A DNA stretch of 64,000 nucleotides from Pseudocoprococcus catus. Its GTDB lineage: Bacteria > Bacillota > Clostridia > Lachnospirales > Lachnospiraceae. The stretch covers positions 1 to 64,000 of the forward strand of contig NZ_JAAXCM010000020.1 of the NCBI RefSeq assembly GCF_019734885.1, given 5' to 3'. Shown in pieces: positions 47,201-55,099 of the stretch. Both the position numbers and the translations under genes were made by a program. Numbering within the stretch: the first letter of the stretch is position 1; each line of letters starts with the position of its first letter. The notes under the pieces are model-generated. The model had not been told where the DNA came from and did not search any database. It saw nothing but the letters and a program-made list of their open reading frames with translations.

Positions 47201-47469
47201 AGGTGAAGAAACTTTATGAAGGACGTCCGAACATTCTGGATATGATTACGAATGGCAAGATTGATCTTGTGGTTAACTCACCGGCAGGTAAAGAAAGTGT
47301 GCATGATGACAGTTACCTTCGAAAAGCAGCCATCAAGGCAAAGATTCCATATATGACAACCATCGCAGCAGCCAAAGCAACCGCTGAAGGCATCGGCTAT
47401 GTCAAAGCGCATATGGAAGAGAATAATGAAGTCAAATCACTGCAGCAGATGCACAGTGAAATCAAATAA
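44245..47469 (+). CDS. carB: Carbamoyl-phosphate synthase large subunit
   Basis: A 1074-residue full-length CarB that makes carbamoyl phosphate from bicarbonate, ATP and glutamine-derived ammonia. Seen: the repeated ATP-grasp halves, each beginning with a glycine-rich loop (IGSGPIIIGQACEFDYSG; GGGPNRIGQGIEFDYCC), the NPRTSRSSALASKATGFP and NPRASRTVPLVSK segments, and a C-terminal allosteric domain. The ATG follows AAGGAGGA. The glutaminase subunit gene carA is not next to it, which is unusual. CarA must lie elsewhere, or this copy uses free ammonia. Confidence 0.96.
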   Translation: MPQRTDIHKVLIIGSGPIIIGQACEFDYSGTQACKALKKLGYEIVLVNSNPATIMTDPETADVTYIEPLNVERLEEIIAKERPDALLPNLGGQSGLNLCAELNKAGILDKYNVKVIGVQVDAIERGEDRIEFKHAMDKLGIEMARSEVAYSVEEALAIADKLDYPVVLRPAYTMGGAGGGLVYNKEELKTVCARGLQASLVGQVLVEESILGWEELELEVVRDKDNNMITVCFIENIDPLGVHTGDSFCAAPMLTISEECQKRLQEQAYKIVESVEVIGGTNVQFAHDPVTDRIIVIEINPRTSRSSALASKATGFPIALVSAMLATGLTLKDIPCGKYGTLDKYVPDGDYVVIKFARWAFEKFKGVEDKLGTQMRAVGEVMSIGKNYKEAFQKAIRSLETGRYGLGHAKNYDTMTKEELLHLLINPTSDRHFIMYEAIRKGATTEEIFDLTKVKTYFIEQMRELVEEEEEILKSKGHLPSDALLIQAKKDGFSDKYLSQLLEISEDEIRNHRISLGVEEAWEGVHVSGTKDSAYYYSTYNAGDRNPVSEDKPKIMILGGGPNRIGQGIEFDYCCVHAALALKKLGFETIIVNCNPETVSTDYDTSDKLYFEPLTLEDVLSIYKKEKPLGVIAQFGGQTPLNLAAELEKNGVKILGTAPAVIDLAEDRDLFRAMMEKLEIPMPESGMATTVDEALEIANKIGYPVMVRPSYVLGGRGMEVVYDDESMAGYMAAAVGVTPDRPILIDRFLNHATECEADAISDGTHAFVPAVMEHIELAGVHSGDSACILPSVHISDENVATIKEYTRKIAEEMHVRGLMNMQYAIENGKVYVLEANPRASRTVPLVSKVCNIRMVPLATDIITSELTGRPSPVPELKEQKIPYYGVKEAVFPFNMFPEVDPVLGPEMRSTGEVLGLSESYGEAFFKAQEAASLKLPLEGTVLISVNKKDKAEVVDVAKRFHEDGFKIIATGKTCDLLNESGIPAEKVKKLYEGRPNILDMITNGKIDLVVNSPAGKESVHDDSYLRKAAIKAKIPYMTTIAAAKATAEGIGYVKAHMEENNEVKSLQQMHSEIK

Positions 47470-47534
47470 AAAGTAAAAAATAAAAACTGCCTGACCAGTT
47501 GCCCTGATTTACCAGATGTTTTTGTAATAAAATA

Positions 47535-47609
47535 TTGTATATAGGGCAAAGGATATGCTATACTATGGGAAGGTAAGTTGCGAAACAGGGCTTGTTGCCC
47601 TGTTTTTTT
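47535..47609 (+). promoter_or_regulatory. Promoter directly followed by a terminator between carB and the RmlD-like gene
   Basis: TTGTAT (47535-47540), 18 nt, TATACT (47559-47564), then a perfect 8-bp terminator stem AACAGGGC/GCCCTGTT (47584-47591 with 47597-47604) with a T7 run. A transcript from this promoter would end after about 40 nt, unless the stem is bypassed. The stem also serves as terminator for carB. Confidence 0.6.
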
Positions 47610-47694
47610 AGGCTAAAATATCGAAATCAGGCCAAAGATTAAATAAGGTATTTAACACTTAGTGTGTGAAATGACGAATGAATGGAGGATGTTT

Positions 47695-48543
47695 ATGAGT
47701 AAAACAAAGGTTTGGATTATCGGTGCCAAGGGAAGACTTGGCAGTACGATTAGTGATGCTCTTGACCGTATGGAATACAATGTTCTGACATCGGATCTGG
47801 ATGTGGATATCACAGATATGGACAGTGTCACAGCTTTCATGGATATGAGTCATCCGGCGGTGGTTATTAACTGTGCCGGTTACAATACCCATGACTGGGC
47901 GGAAGAGGATATGGTGAAGGCTTTCAGAGTCAATGCCATTGGTGCGAGAAATGTTGCTTCAGCTTCCCGTAAGGTTGGAGCGAAGCTGATTCATATGTCA
48001 ACGGATGATGTTTTTGATGGACAGGGAAGTGCACCGTTGACGGAGTTTGATGTAGCCACACCGGACACGGTTTTTGGCAAGTCCAAACTTGCCGGGGAGA
48101 ATTTTGTCCGCGAGCTGAATCCGAAGCATCTGATTGTCAGAAGTTCATGGGTTTATGCCAGGGAGGGCAGCTGTTTTGTTAATTCTGTGATTCGCCAGGC
48201 AAAAGAGGGCGGTGTGATCCGCGTGGCAGCTGAACAGTACAGCAGTCCAACAAGCGCCAAGATGCTGGCTGACTTCATTATGAAGATGATTGATGCCAAT
48301 GAGTACGGCATTTATCATGCCTCCTGTGAAGGATGCTGCAGCAGAGTGGAGGCGGCAGAAGAAATTCTCAGACTCATGGGACAGAATCCGACAGGCAGAA
48401 TTGAAGCTGTACCATCAGAGTCAGGTAAGAACAGTCCGAGAAATACATTCCTCAGAAATCTGATGATGGAAGTGACGGGAATTTATCGGATGCCTCGGTG
48501 GCAGGATGCCATGAAAGAATATATTCAGGAATTAAGGGGGTAG
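47695..48543 (+). CDS. RmlD-like short-chain dehydrogenase fold protein, catalytic Tyr replaced
   Basis: A 282-residue protein of the dTDP-4-dehydrorhamnose reductase (RmlD) family. Seen: the nucleotide-binding GAKGRLGST (residues 10-18), the D-DITD-like segment, MSTDDVFDG and SSWVYA. Where RmlD has the catalytic YGKSKLAGE, this protein has FGKSKLAGE (Phe127, Lys131), so the proton-donating tyrosine is missing. The ATG at 47695 follows GGAGGA. It is followed 4 nt later by a symporter gene, and no other rhamnose gene is nearby. It may be a binding or regulatory protein like other non-catalytic RmlD relatives. Confidence 0.85.
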   Translation: MSKTKVWIIGAKGRLGSTISDALDRMEYNVLTSDLDVDITDMDSVTAFMDMSHPAVVINCAGYNTHDWAEEDMVKAFRVNAIGARNVASASRKVGAKLIHMSTDDVFDGQGSAPLTEFDVATPDTVFGKSKLAGENFVRELNPKHLIVRSSWVYAREGSCFVNSVIRQAKEGGVIRVAAEQYSSPTSAKMLADFIMKMIDANEYGIYHASCEGCCSRVEAAEEILRLMGQNPTGRIEAVPSESGKNSPRNTFLRNLMMEVTGIYRMPRWQDAMKEYIQELRG

Positions 48544-48547
48544 AAGG

Positions 48548-49819
48548 ATGGCAAAGGACAAAGGCAAGAAGAAGCTGGGAATGACAACGCTGATTTTTAT
48601 CGGATTGTTCCTTGGTGCGTTTACAGGTATTATTTTATATTATTTTGTTCCTTCGGGATATGTCAGAGATACAGTGCTGGTTGATGGTATTTTCTATGTT
48701 GTGGGGCAGGGGTTCTTACGACTCATGCAGATGCTGGTTGTACCTCTTGTATTCTGTTCGCTGATCTGCGGCAGTGCAGCTATTGGTGATACGAAAACTT
48801 TGGGTAAAGTCGGTGTGAAGACCATTGTGTTCTATCTTTTCACAACCGCACTGGCGATTTCAATTGCTCTTGCAGTTGGTACGATTGTAAAACCGGGTCT
48901 CGGCCTGGATACAGCTGCGATTCAGACACAGGAAGTCACGGTGGCTGAGAGTACGACACTGACTGAGACTTTGTTGAATATTATTCCAACCAACCCGATT
49001 GGAGCCCTGGCAAATGGTACAATGCTTCAGGTTATTGTATTTGCCCTTTTTGTAGGTATTATACTTGCAAAACTCGGTGAAAAAGTCGAAGTTGTTTCCA
49101 ACTTCTTTGCGCAGTTCAATGATATCATGATGGAGATGACCAACATGGTCATGATGGCAGCACCAATTGGTGTGTACTGTCTGATCTCCAGAACATTTTC
49201 CAATATCGGTTTTTCGGGATTTATTCCGATGGCAAAATATATGCTCTGTGTACTTGGAGCGCTGGCGATTCATTGCCTTGGCAGTTATTCTGCCCTGATG
49301 GCGATTTTTACAAGGCTGAATCCGTACAAGTTTATCCGCAAATACTTCCCTGTTATGAGTTTTGCATTCTCAACAGCCACATCTAATGCAACGATTCCGA
49401 TGGCGATTGAGACACTGGATGAGAAGATTGGTGTATCCAAGAAGATTTCTTCCTTTACCATTCCGCTGGGTGCAACCATCAACATGGATGGTACAGCCAT
49501 TATGCAGGGTGTGGCAGTTTGTTTTGCGGCGCAGGCATTTGGCATTGCACTGACACCGACAGATTATCTGACAGTTATTGCAACGGCGACACTGGCATCC
49601 ATCGGTACAGCCGGTGTACCTTCAGTTGGTCTGATTACATTGTCCATGGTATTTGCATCCGTTGGCCTGCCTGTTGAGGCCATTGCCATGATTATGGGTA
49701 TCGACCGAATCCTTGATATGGCAAGAACAATGGTCAATATCACTGGTGATGCGATGTGTACGGTCATTGTGGCGAATCAGGACGGTGCACTGAATCGGGA
49801 TGTATTTAACAGCAAATAG
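48548..49819 (+). CDS. Dicarboxylate/amino acid:cation symporter (DAACS family)
   Basis: A 423-residue glutamate/aspartate/C4-dicarboxylate-type symporter. Seen: the family signature TIPLGATINMDGTA in hairpin 2/TM7, GTAGVPSVG in hairpin loop 2, and the TM8 motif VNITGDAMCTV with the substrate-binding Asp. It lies 4 nt after the RmlD-like gene and forms an operon with it. Substrate could be aspartate, glutamate, serine/threonine or a dicarboxylate. Confidence 0.93.
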   Translation: MAKDKGKKKLGMTTLIFIGLFLGAFTGIILYYFVPSGYVRDTVLVDGIFYVVGQGFLRLMQMLVVPLVFCSLICGSAAIGDTKTLGKVGVKTIVFYLFTTALAISIALAVGTIVKPGLGLDTAAIQTQEVTVAESTTLTETLLNIIPTNPIGALANGTMLQVIVFALFVGIILAKLGEKVEVVSNFFAQFNDIMMEMTNMVMMAAPIGVYCLISRTFSNIGFSGFIPMAKYMLCVLGALAIHCLGSYSALMAIFTRLNPYKFIRKYFPVMSFAFSTATSNATIPMAIETLDEKIGVSKKISSFTIPLGATINMDGTAIMQGVAVCFAAQAFGIALTPTDYLTVIATATLASIGTAGVPSVGLITLSMVFASVGLPVEAIAMIMGIDRILDMARTMVNITGDAMCTVIVANQDGALNRDVFNSK

Positions 49820-49845
49820 CAGAACTGAATAAGTATATTGTGTAT

Positions 49846-49881
49846 AAAAGGTATCCGTGTTGATGAATGCGGATACCTTTT
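49846..49881. terminator. Bidirectional terminator between the symporter and MATE genes
   Basis: A perfect 12-bp inverted repeat AAAAGGTATCCG/CGGATACCTTTT (49846-49857 with 49870-49881) between convergent genes, with T and A runs at the base of the stem on both sides. Confidence 0.9.
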
Positions 49882-49886
49882 GTCTG

Positions 49887-51242
49887 TTACATCCGTTTCA
49901 GTTCGGGGAGAACTGTGGCGAGCATTACGATGAAGCAAAGACTGCCGCCGATAACGTTGGAGATGGGTTCGGCCATAAAAACGCCGTTTGGTCCCATGTT
50001 CAGGGCATAAGGCAGGATATAAGTCATGGGCACCACAATGATGACTTTACGCAGTATGGAGAAAAAGATGGCATATTTCTTCTTGTTGAGGGCTTTGAAA
50101 ATTGTCTGGCCCACATATTGCAGCAGCATGAAGATAAATGCAGCAAAATAAAGTTTCATGGCGGGTACGGTATCGGTCATCAGAGCCTGATCCGAGCTGA
50201 AAATACCGATCAGGAAGCGAGGTGCAGCCAGAATCACGCTCCAGATGATCAACGTATAGATCAGCGCTAAAACAGCCATGGTGATACCGGCCTGGCGTAC
50301 TTTTTGTGGGCGGCGGGCACCGTAATTGTAGCTGATGATCGGCGAAGAACCTTCCGTGATGGCGTAAATCGGCGTTTCGACCATCTGACGGACACTGGAG
50401 ATGATGGTCATAACGGATATGTAGACATCACCGCCTGTAACGGACAGGACATTGTTGGCGCAGATAGTGACAAGACTGTTGGTCAACTGCATAATAAATC
50501 CGGCAGTTCCGAGGCTGACGATATTTTTGGCATCTTCACCGCAGGATGTCAGTTCGGTTTTGGAAAGAAAACGGATCCGATATTCTGCTTTGTAGTGTAA
50601 AAAGTACAAAACAAAGGCAGCAGACAATGTCTGCGAAATAACCGTGGCAATGGCAGCACCTTTGATGCCGAGTCCGAATACAAAGATAAACAGCGGATCC
50701 AGCAGAAGGTTGGCGACAGCGCCGATGATAACGGAGGTCATGCCGGTTGTTGCGTAGCCCTGGGCATTAATGAAAGGATTCATGCCGGTGGCAGCCATGG
50801 ATGGAAATGTACCGAGCAGATAGATCATCAGGTAGGGGTATGCATAGACCAACCCGGCATCAGAAGCACCGAAAAGTACCAGAATCGGTCTGGCAAAGAG
50901 AAGTCCTGCAATCATCAGGATAACCGCGCATAATGCCAGCAGGGTAAAGGATGTATTCATCAGAAGTCCGGCTTTTTCATGATTGCCTTTGCCGCGTTCA
51001 ATGGAGAAGATCGGCGCACCGCCGGTGCCGAACAGGTTGCTGAAGGCTGTGATAATGACGATGATCGGGAAACAGAGCCCAACAGCGCCGAGGGCCGTGG
51101 TGCCAACGTCAGGAATACGGGCAATATAGACACGGTCGACGATATTGTAGAGAAGACTCATGATCTGGGCTACAAGCATCGGCAGAGCGGCTTTCAGAAT
51201 GTTACTGACGATATTGCCATTTTCAAAATCAATACGTTTCAT
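49887..51242 (-). CDS. MATE-family multidrug/metabolite exporter
   Basis: A 451-residue MATE transporter with 12 predicted membrane segments in two homologous halves (PMLVAQIMSLLYNIVDRVYI in the first; GTAGFIMQLTNSLVTICANN in the second). The family exports drugs and metabolites in exchange for sodium or protons. It stands alone; the substrate is not predictable. Confidence 0.93.
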   Translation of the reverse strand: MKRIDFENGNIVSNILKAALPMLVAQIMSLLYNIVDRVYIARIPDVGTTALGAVGLCFPIIVIITAFSNLFGTGGAPIFSIERGKGNHEKAGLLMNTSFTLLALCAVILMIAGLLFARPILVLFGASDAGLVYAYPYLMIYLLGTFPSMAATGMNPFINAQGYATTGMTSVIIGAVANLLLDPLFIFVFGLGIKGAAIATVISQTLSAAFVLYFLHYKAEYRIRFLSKTELTSCGEDAKNIVSLGTAGFIMQLTNSLVTICANNVLSVTGGDVYISVMTIISSVRQMVETPIYAITEGSSPIISYNYGARRPQKVRQAGITMAVLALIYTLIIWSVILAAPRFLIGIFSSDQALMTDTVPAMKLYFAAFIFMLLQYVGQTIFKALNKKKYAIFFSILRKVIIVVPMTYILPYALNMGPNGVFMAEPISNVIGGSLCFIVMLATVLPELKRM

Positions 51243-51376
51243 AAATAATCATTCCTTGTTTACAAATTTTTCTTGATGTAGTATAACATGAAATAAACTA
51301 TATGAAAAATATTGTTTTTATATCTATCCTATAGATTTTTTATATAGAAGGCTGATTTAATGACGGAATTAACGCT

Positions 51377-51547
51377 ATGGTTGAAGACGAAATCATCTTT
51401 CAGACAGACATTATCATTGCAGAAACAACAGAAAGAGTTACAAAAGAACTTTCAGAAAAAATATTCTCAGGAATTGAGCGAGACGACTCAGAAATATTCA
51501 AAACAACTATATTAGGAATCAAAACTAAAGAAAACTGTAAAGAATGA
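51377..51547 (+). CDS. Possible short ORF or gene remnant
   Basis: A 56-codon ORF in the 368-nt gap between the MATE and AGCS genes, with charged composition (MVEDEIIFQT start, KENCKE end). There is no good ribosome binding site, and the frame stays open a little upstream to 51356. Its stop lies inside the AGCS terminator stem. I do not recognise it; it may be the tail of a lost gene. Confidence 0.25.
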   Translation: MVEDEIIFQTDIIIAETTERVTKELSEKIFSGIERDDSEIFKTTILGIKTKENCKE

Positions 51548-51584
51548 ACGTGTCTGCTATGAATTCGTTCATTCTTTACAGTTT
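51532..51584 (-). terminator. Terminator of the AGCS symporter gene
   Basis: A perfect 19-bp inverted repeat AAACTGTAAAGAATGAACG (51532-51550 with 51566-51584) with a 15-nt loop, about 27 nt after the symporter stop. On the minus strand TTCTTTAGTTTTG follows. Confidence 0.85.
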
Positions 51585-51610
51585 ATTGAGATTTGGGAAA
51601 GTTTTGCCCT

Positions 51611-53017
51611 TTATAACTCCGGATGCCGTTTAAAGAAATCCTTTGTTTCGTTTCTCACCACGCCATTCAATGCCAGCAGCGCGATTAAGTTCGGAAATGC
51701 CATCAGTGCATTAAAGATATCGGCAATGTTCCATACGGCAGCAACGGTCATGTATGGGCCGATGAAAACGCAGATAATATACAGCCAACGGTAGGTTTTG
51801 ACAGCTGTCTGGTTCCTGTTCAGAAGATATTCCAGACAGCGTTCGCCATAGTAATCCCAGCCGAGGATGGTTGTAAATGCGAAGAATACAAGGCAGAGCA
51901 TCAGTGAGAAGGATGCCACAACCGGAGGGAAGGGAAGTCCCTGCTGGAAAGCGGCTGTTGTGATGGCAACACCTTCAAGACCGGTATTCCATGTTCCGGT
52001 AATAACGATAGAAAGACCTGTCATGGAGCAGATAACGATGGTATCGATAAATGTACCTGTCATGGAGACAAGACCCTGACGGACAGGCTCTTTTGTTTGA
52101 GCGGCGGCAGCAGCGATAGGTGCACTTCCGAGACCGGATTCGTTGGAGAAGATACCTCGCTGGATACCTTTCTGCATAGCCATAATCATAGTACCCATAG
52201 CGCCGCCGGCCAAAGCACTGCCTGTAAAAGCAGATTTTACGATGGTTACGATGGCAGCCGGAACAGCTGTGATGTTGGTGATCAGGATGATCAATGCCAG
52301 AGTTACATAAAGAACTGCCATAAAAGGCACAACAACCTGAGCAACTTTGGAAATTCGCTTGATACCGCCGAGAACAACCAGACCGACACAGAGGGTCAGC
52401 ATAAGACAGGCAATAACAGTTGCCCATGAGTAAGTATTGCCGAAGAGGGAGACGGTATGGATCATATCCGGATCAAAGAAATTCTTTACTGCGGATGCGA
52501 TACCGTTGACCTGTGTAAATGTACCGATACCAAACAGACCGACACCGGCACCGAAAAAAGCGAAAATTTTGGCAAGCCAGCGCCATCCGTGTCCCATACC
52601 ATTTTCAATATAGTAGAAAGGACCGCCGAGAACATGGCCTTCATCATCGATTGTACGGTATTTGATCGCTAACAGACCTTCGGCGTATTTAGTCGCCATA
52701 CCGAGAAAAGCAGCGATAACCATCCAGAAAAGAGCGCCGGGGCCGCCGGCAGCAATGGCAGTTGCAACACCGACGATATTACCTGTACCGATGGTTGCGG
52801 AAAGGGCTGTACATAAAGCTCCGAAACTGGATACTTCACCTTCGCCGCCGTCTTCATTTTTAATCATGAATTTGAGTGCTTTGCCAAGATGTCTGATCTG
52901 AAGGACACCTAAGCGGATTGTTAAGAGACATCCTGTGAACAGGATTAAGATGATCAGAGGCAGTCCCCATACGACTGCGTCCAACCAGTTGATGAGATTG
53001 TTGATTTGTGTAAACAT
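51611..53017 (-). CDS. Sodium:alanine/glycine symporter (AGCS family)
   Basis: A 468-residue AGCS transporter moving alanine or glycine with sodium. Seen: GTGNIVGVATAIAAGGPGALFWM, split here as the family's GTGNI.GVA motif with GGPGALFWM, NESGLGSAPIAA, and about ten membrane segments. The ATG at 53017 (MFTQIN) follows GGAGGAAAAAGA; an in-frame extension to 53122 only covers the riboswitch. The glycine riboswitch just upstream indicates that glycine is the regulated substrate. Confidence 0.95.
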   Translation of the reverse strand: MFTQINNLINWLDAVVWGLPLIILILFTGCLLTIRLGVLQIRHLGKALKFMIKNEDGGEGEVSSFGALCTALSATIGTGNIVGVATAIAAGGPGALFWMVIAAFLGMATKYAEGLLAIKYRTIDDEGHVLGGPFYYIENGMGHGWRWLAKIFAFFGAGVGLFGIGTFTQVNGIASAVKNFFDPDMIHTVSLFGNTYSWATVIACLMLTLCVGLVVLGGIKRISKVAQVVVPFMAVLYVTLALIILITNITAVPAAIVTIVKSAFTGSALAGGAMGTMIMAMQKGIQRGIFSNESGLGSAPIAAAAAQTKEPVRQGLVSMTGTFIDTIVICSMTGLSIVITGTWNTGLEGVAITTAAFQQGLPFPPVVASFSLMLCLVFFAFTTILGWDYYGERCLEYLLNRNQTAVKTYRWLYIICVFIGPYMTVAAVWNIADIFNALMAFPNLIALLALNGVVRNETKDFFKRHPEL

Positions 53018-53030
53018 TCTTTTTCCTCCA

Positions 53031-53150
53031 TCCTTTTGCCTGAGAGACTTGCAGTTGGGCGTATCCGATCGAAAATTCCGCAGCTGCGTACACCTTCGGC
53101 GCTCTTCTTTTGTATTTTGCATGATGCATTGTGAAGAGACTCTCCTGAGT
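53031..53150 (-). ncRNA. Glycine riboswitch (single aptamer)
   Basis: Read on the minus strand: ACTCAGGAGAGTCTC at the 5' side, GCGCCGAAGGTG in the conserved junction, and TCTCTCAGGCAAAAGGA at the 3' side. These are the hallmark segments of the gcvT-type glycine aptamer. Only one aptamer is seen. The ribosome binding site of the AGCS gene (GGAGG) lies directly after the last conserved segment, which suggests control of translation start. Confidence 0.9.
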
Positions 53151-53176
53151 ATTAATTAAGTAATACAATGAAATAA

Positions 53177-53205
53177 ATATTAACATAGGGAAAATGGAAA
53201 TTCAA
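53177..53205 (-). promoter_or_regulatory. Promoter of the glycine riboswitch/AGCS transcript
   Basis: On the minus strand TTGAAT (53205-53200), 17 nt, TAATAT (53182-53177), about 25 nt before the aptamer. Confidence 0.6.
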
Positions 53206-53449
53206 TGCTTTTTTGTTAAAAAAGATAAAAACTGTAAAACTTTACCATGGTAATATGAAAATGCGAAGAGGTTTTGTATACAATTGGCGGATGAAGACTG
53301 GAAACAGTGTGCAAAGAGGAAAATTTCTTCGATAATTGCAAGGCGGCCGCTTATATGGTAAGCTAGAAATAAACAAAAGTGCAGAAATTATCGCCGCGGT
53401 TAGATGGAACTTATAGCGGGCAGGCATATAGAAAAGAAGGATTATAAAG

Positions 53450-55096
53450 ATGGTAAAAGTATACTTGGTCGAGGATGAGATTATTATACGCCAGAGTATC
53501 AAGAACAGTATCGACTGGGAAAAAGAAGGGTATGAATTTGTGGGGGATGCCAGCGACGGCGAGCTGGCACTTCCGGTGATTTTGAAGGAGAAGCCGGATA
53601 TTCTGATCACAGATATCCGTATGCCGTTTATGGATGGACTGGAGTTAAGCCGTATGGTTAAAGCGGAATTGCCGGATATCAAGATTGTGATATTGAGCGG
53701 GTATGACGATTTTGAGTATGCCAAGCAGGCCATTAAGATCGGCGTGGCAGAGTATCTGCTGAAGCCGGTATCTTCAGCAGTTTTGCTGGAACATTTGTCG
53801 GAGATTGCCGAGAAAGTCAGAGATGAGCGGGAAGATCTGGCCTTGAAGAAAGTTTATTACCAGGAAATGCAGGAGAATGAAGAACTGATCAAGATGAAAT
53901 TCCTGGGGGAATTGATATCGGGTAAATTGTCCCTGGCAGATGCCATGGAAAAAGGAAAGCGTTTCCATATGAATCTTAGCGGCCCTTTTTACAGGATTAT
54001 TTTGTTCAAATTTATCCAGGAGGATCACGTGCAGGCAGAGCAGTCTGAGGTACTGGCCGGAGCCTATGAGGCTGTCGGAGGCTACGTTGACCGATTCAGG
54101 GATGTTTTTCGATTCCAGAGAGGGGTTGAAGGTTGGGCATTTCTTCTGACATCTGTGGAAGAAGAAATGGAGACTCAGACAAAAGCCTTTATTGAGGGGC
54201 TGAAAGCAGTGATCGCACCTTTTGACACATTGACCTGGTTTGGCGGTATCGGCAGTGAGGTGGCGAGAATCCGTGAACTGCGATATTCATTTCGGGAGGC
54301 GGATAAGGCATTTGCCGGCCGTTTTGTGCAGAAACCGAATCAGATCATATCGGTTGAACAATTGAACTTTGAACAGCAGGACAATGAATTTGATGCCAAT
54401 ATTTTTGGTGAGATTAATCAGTTTGATCAAATTATTACCCGTTTCCTAAGCAGCGGTTCTCTGGAGGAAGTGGAGAGTTTTGTCGGGGCATTATTTACGG
54501 AAATATCAGAGGATCATTTCCGATCGCTGATGATCAGGCAATATATTATCATGAACATTTATGCAACGGTTCTGACTTTCTGCAAGAAGCTGAGAAAAGA
54601 TGCCGGAGTAGATGGAGAGGCTGCGGGTCAGATGGAGAGCCTTCGGGAGAACGAAGAGATTTTGAAGCGGGCTGTTTCAACTGCGGAATCTGTTGATGAT
54701 ATCAAGGCCTACATAGGAACGCTTTTGGATCATGCCATTGAACTGCGCAATACGGTCAGTGGAAGACGGTATTCAGACATTATCCAGACGGCGAAGAAAC
54801 GGATTGAACAGGATTATATGTCGGAAGACATTTCGTTGAATTCCGTTGCGGCAGAAGTCTGCATGAGTCCAAGCTATTTTAGTTCCGTTTTCAGTAAGGA
54901 AATGGGCAAGACATTCATTGAGTATCTGACGGAAGTCCGCATGGAGAAGGCGAAACAGTATCTGGCCTGTTCATCTATGAAAACATCGGAGATCAGCTAT
55001 GAAGTGGGCTACAAAGACCCGCATTATTTTAGCTATATTTTCAAGAAGACCCAGGGCTGCACGCCGAAAGAATACAGGGCGGCAAGAAAGGGGTAA
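53450..55096 (+). CDS. AraC-type response regulator (YesN-like)
   Basis: A 548-residue regulator. Seen: an N-terminal receiver (VEDEIIIRQSI, phosphoacceptor Asp in ILITDIRMPFMDG, Lys in LLKPVS), a long middle region, and a C-terminal AraC DNA-binding domain with two helix-turn-helix units (SLNSVAAEVCMSPSYFSSVF; SEISYEVGYKDPHYFSYIF). It is followed 3 nt later by its sensor kinase. The pair sits directly before a sugar importer and probably activates it; a 21-bp-spaced direct repeat before the importer is a candidate binding site. Confidence 0.95.
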   Translation: MVKVYLVEDEIIIRQSIKNSIDWEKEGYEFVGDASDGELALPVILKEKPDILITDIRMPFMDGLELSRMVKAELPDIKIVILSGYDDFEYAKQAIKIGVAEYLLKPVSSAVLLEHLSEIAEKVRDEREDLALKKVYYQEMQENEELIKMKFLGELISGKLSLADAMEKGKRFHMNLSGPFYRIILFKFIQEDHVQAEQSEVLAGAYEAVGGYVDRFRDVFRFQRGVEGWAFLLTSVEEEMETQTKAFIEGLKAVIAPFDTLTWFGGIGSEVARIRELRYSFREADKAFAGRFVQKPNQIISVEQLNFEQQDNEFDANIFGEINQFDQIITRFLSSGSLEEVESFVGALFTEISEDHFRSLMIRQYIIMNIYATVLTFCKKLRKDAGVDGEAAGQMESLRENEEILKRAVSTAESVDDIKAYIGTLLDHAIELRNTVSGRRYSDIIQTAKKRIEQDYMSEDISLNSVAAEVCMSPSYFSSVFSKEMGKTFIEYLTEVRMEKAKQYLACSSMKTSEISYEVGYKDPHYFSYIFKKTQGCTPKEYRAARKG

Positions 55097-55099
55097 GCT

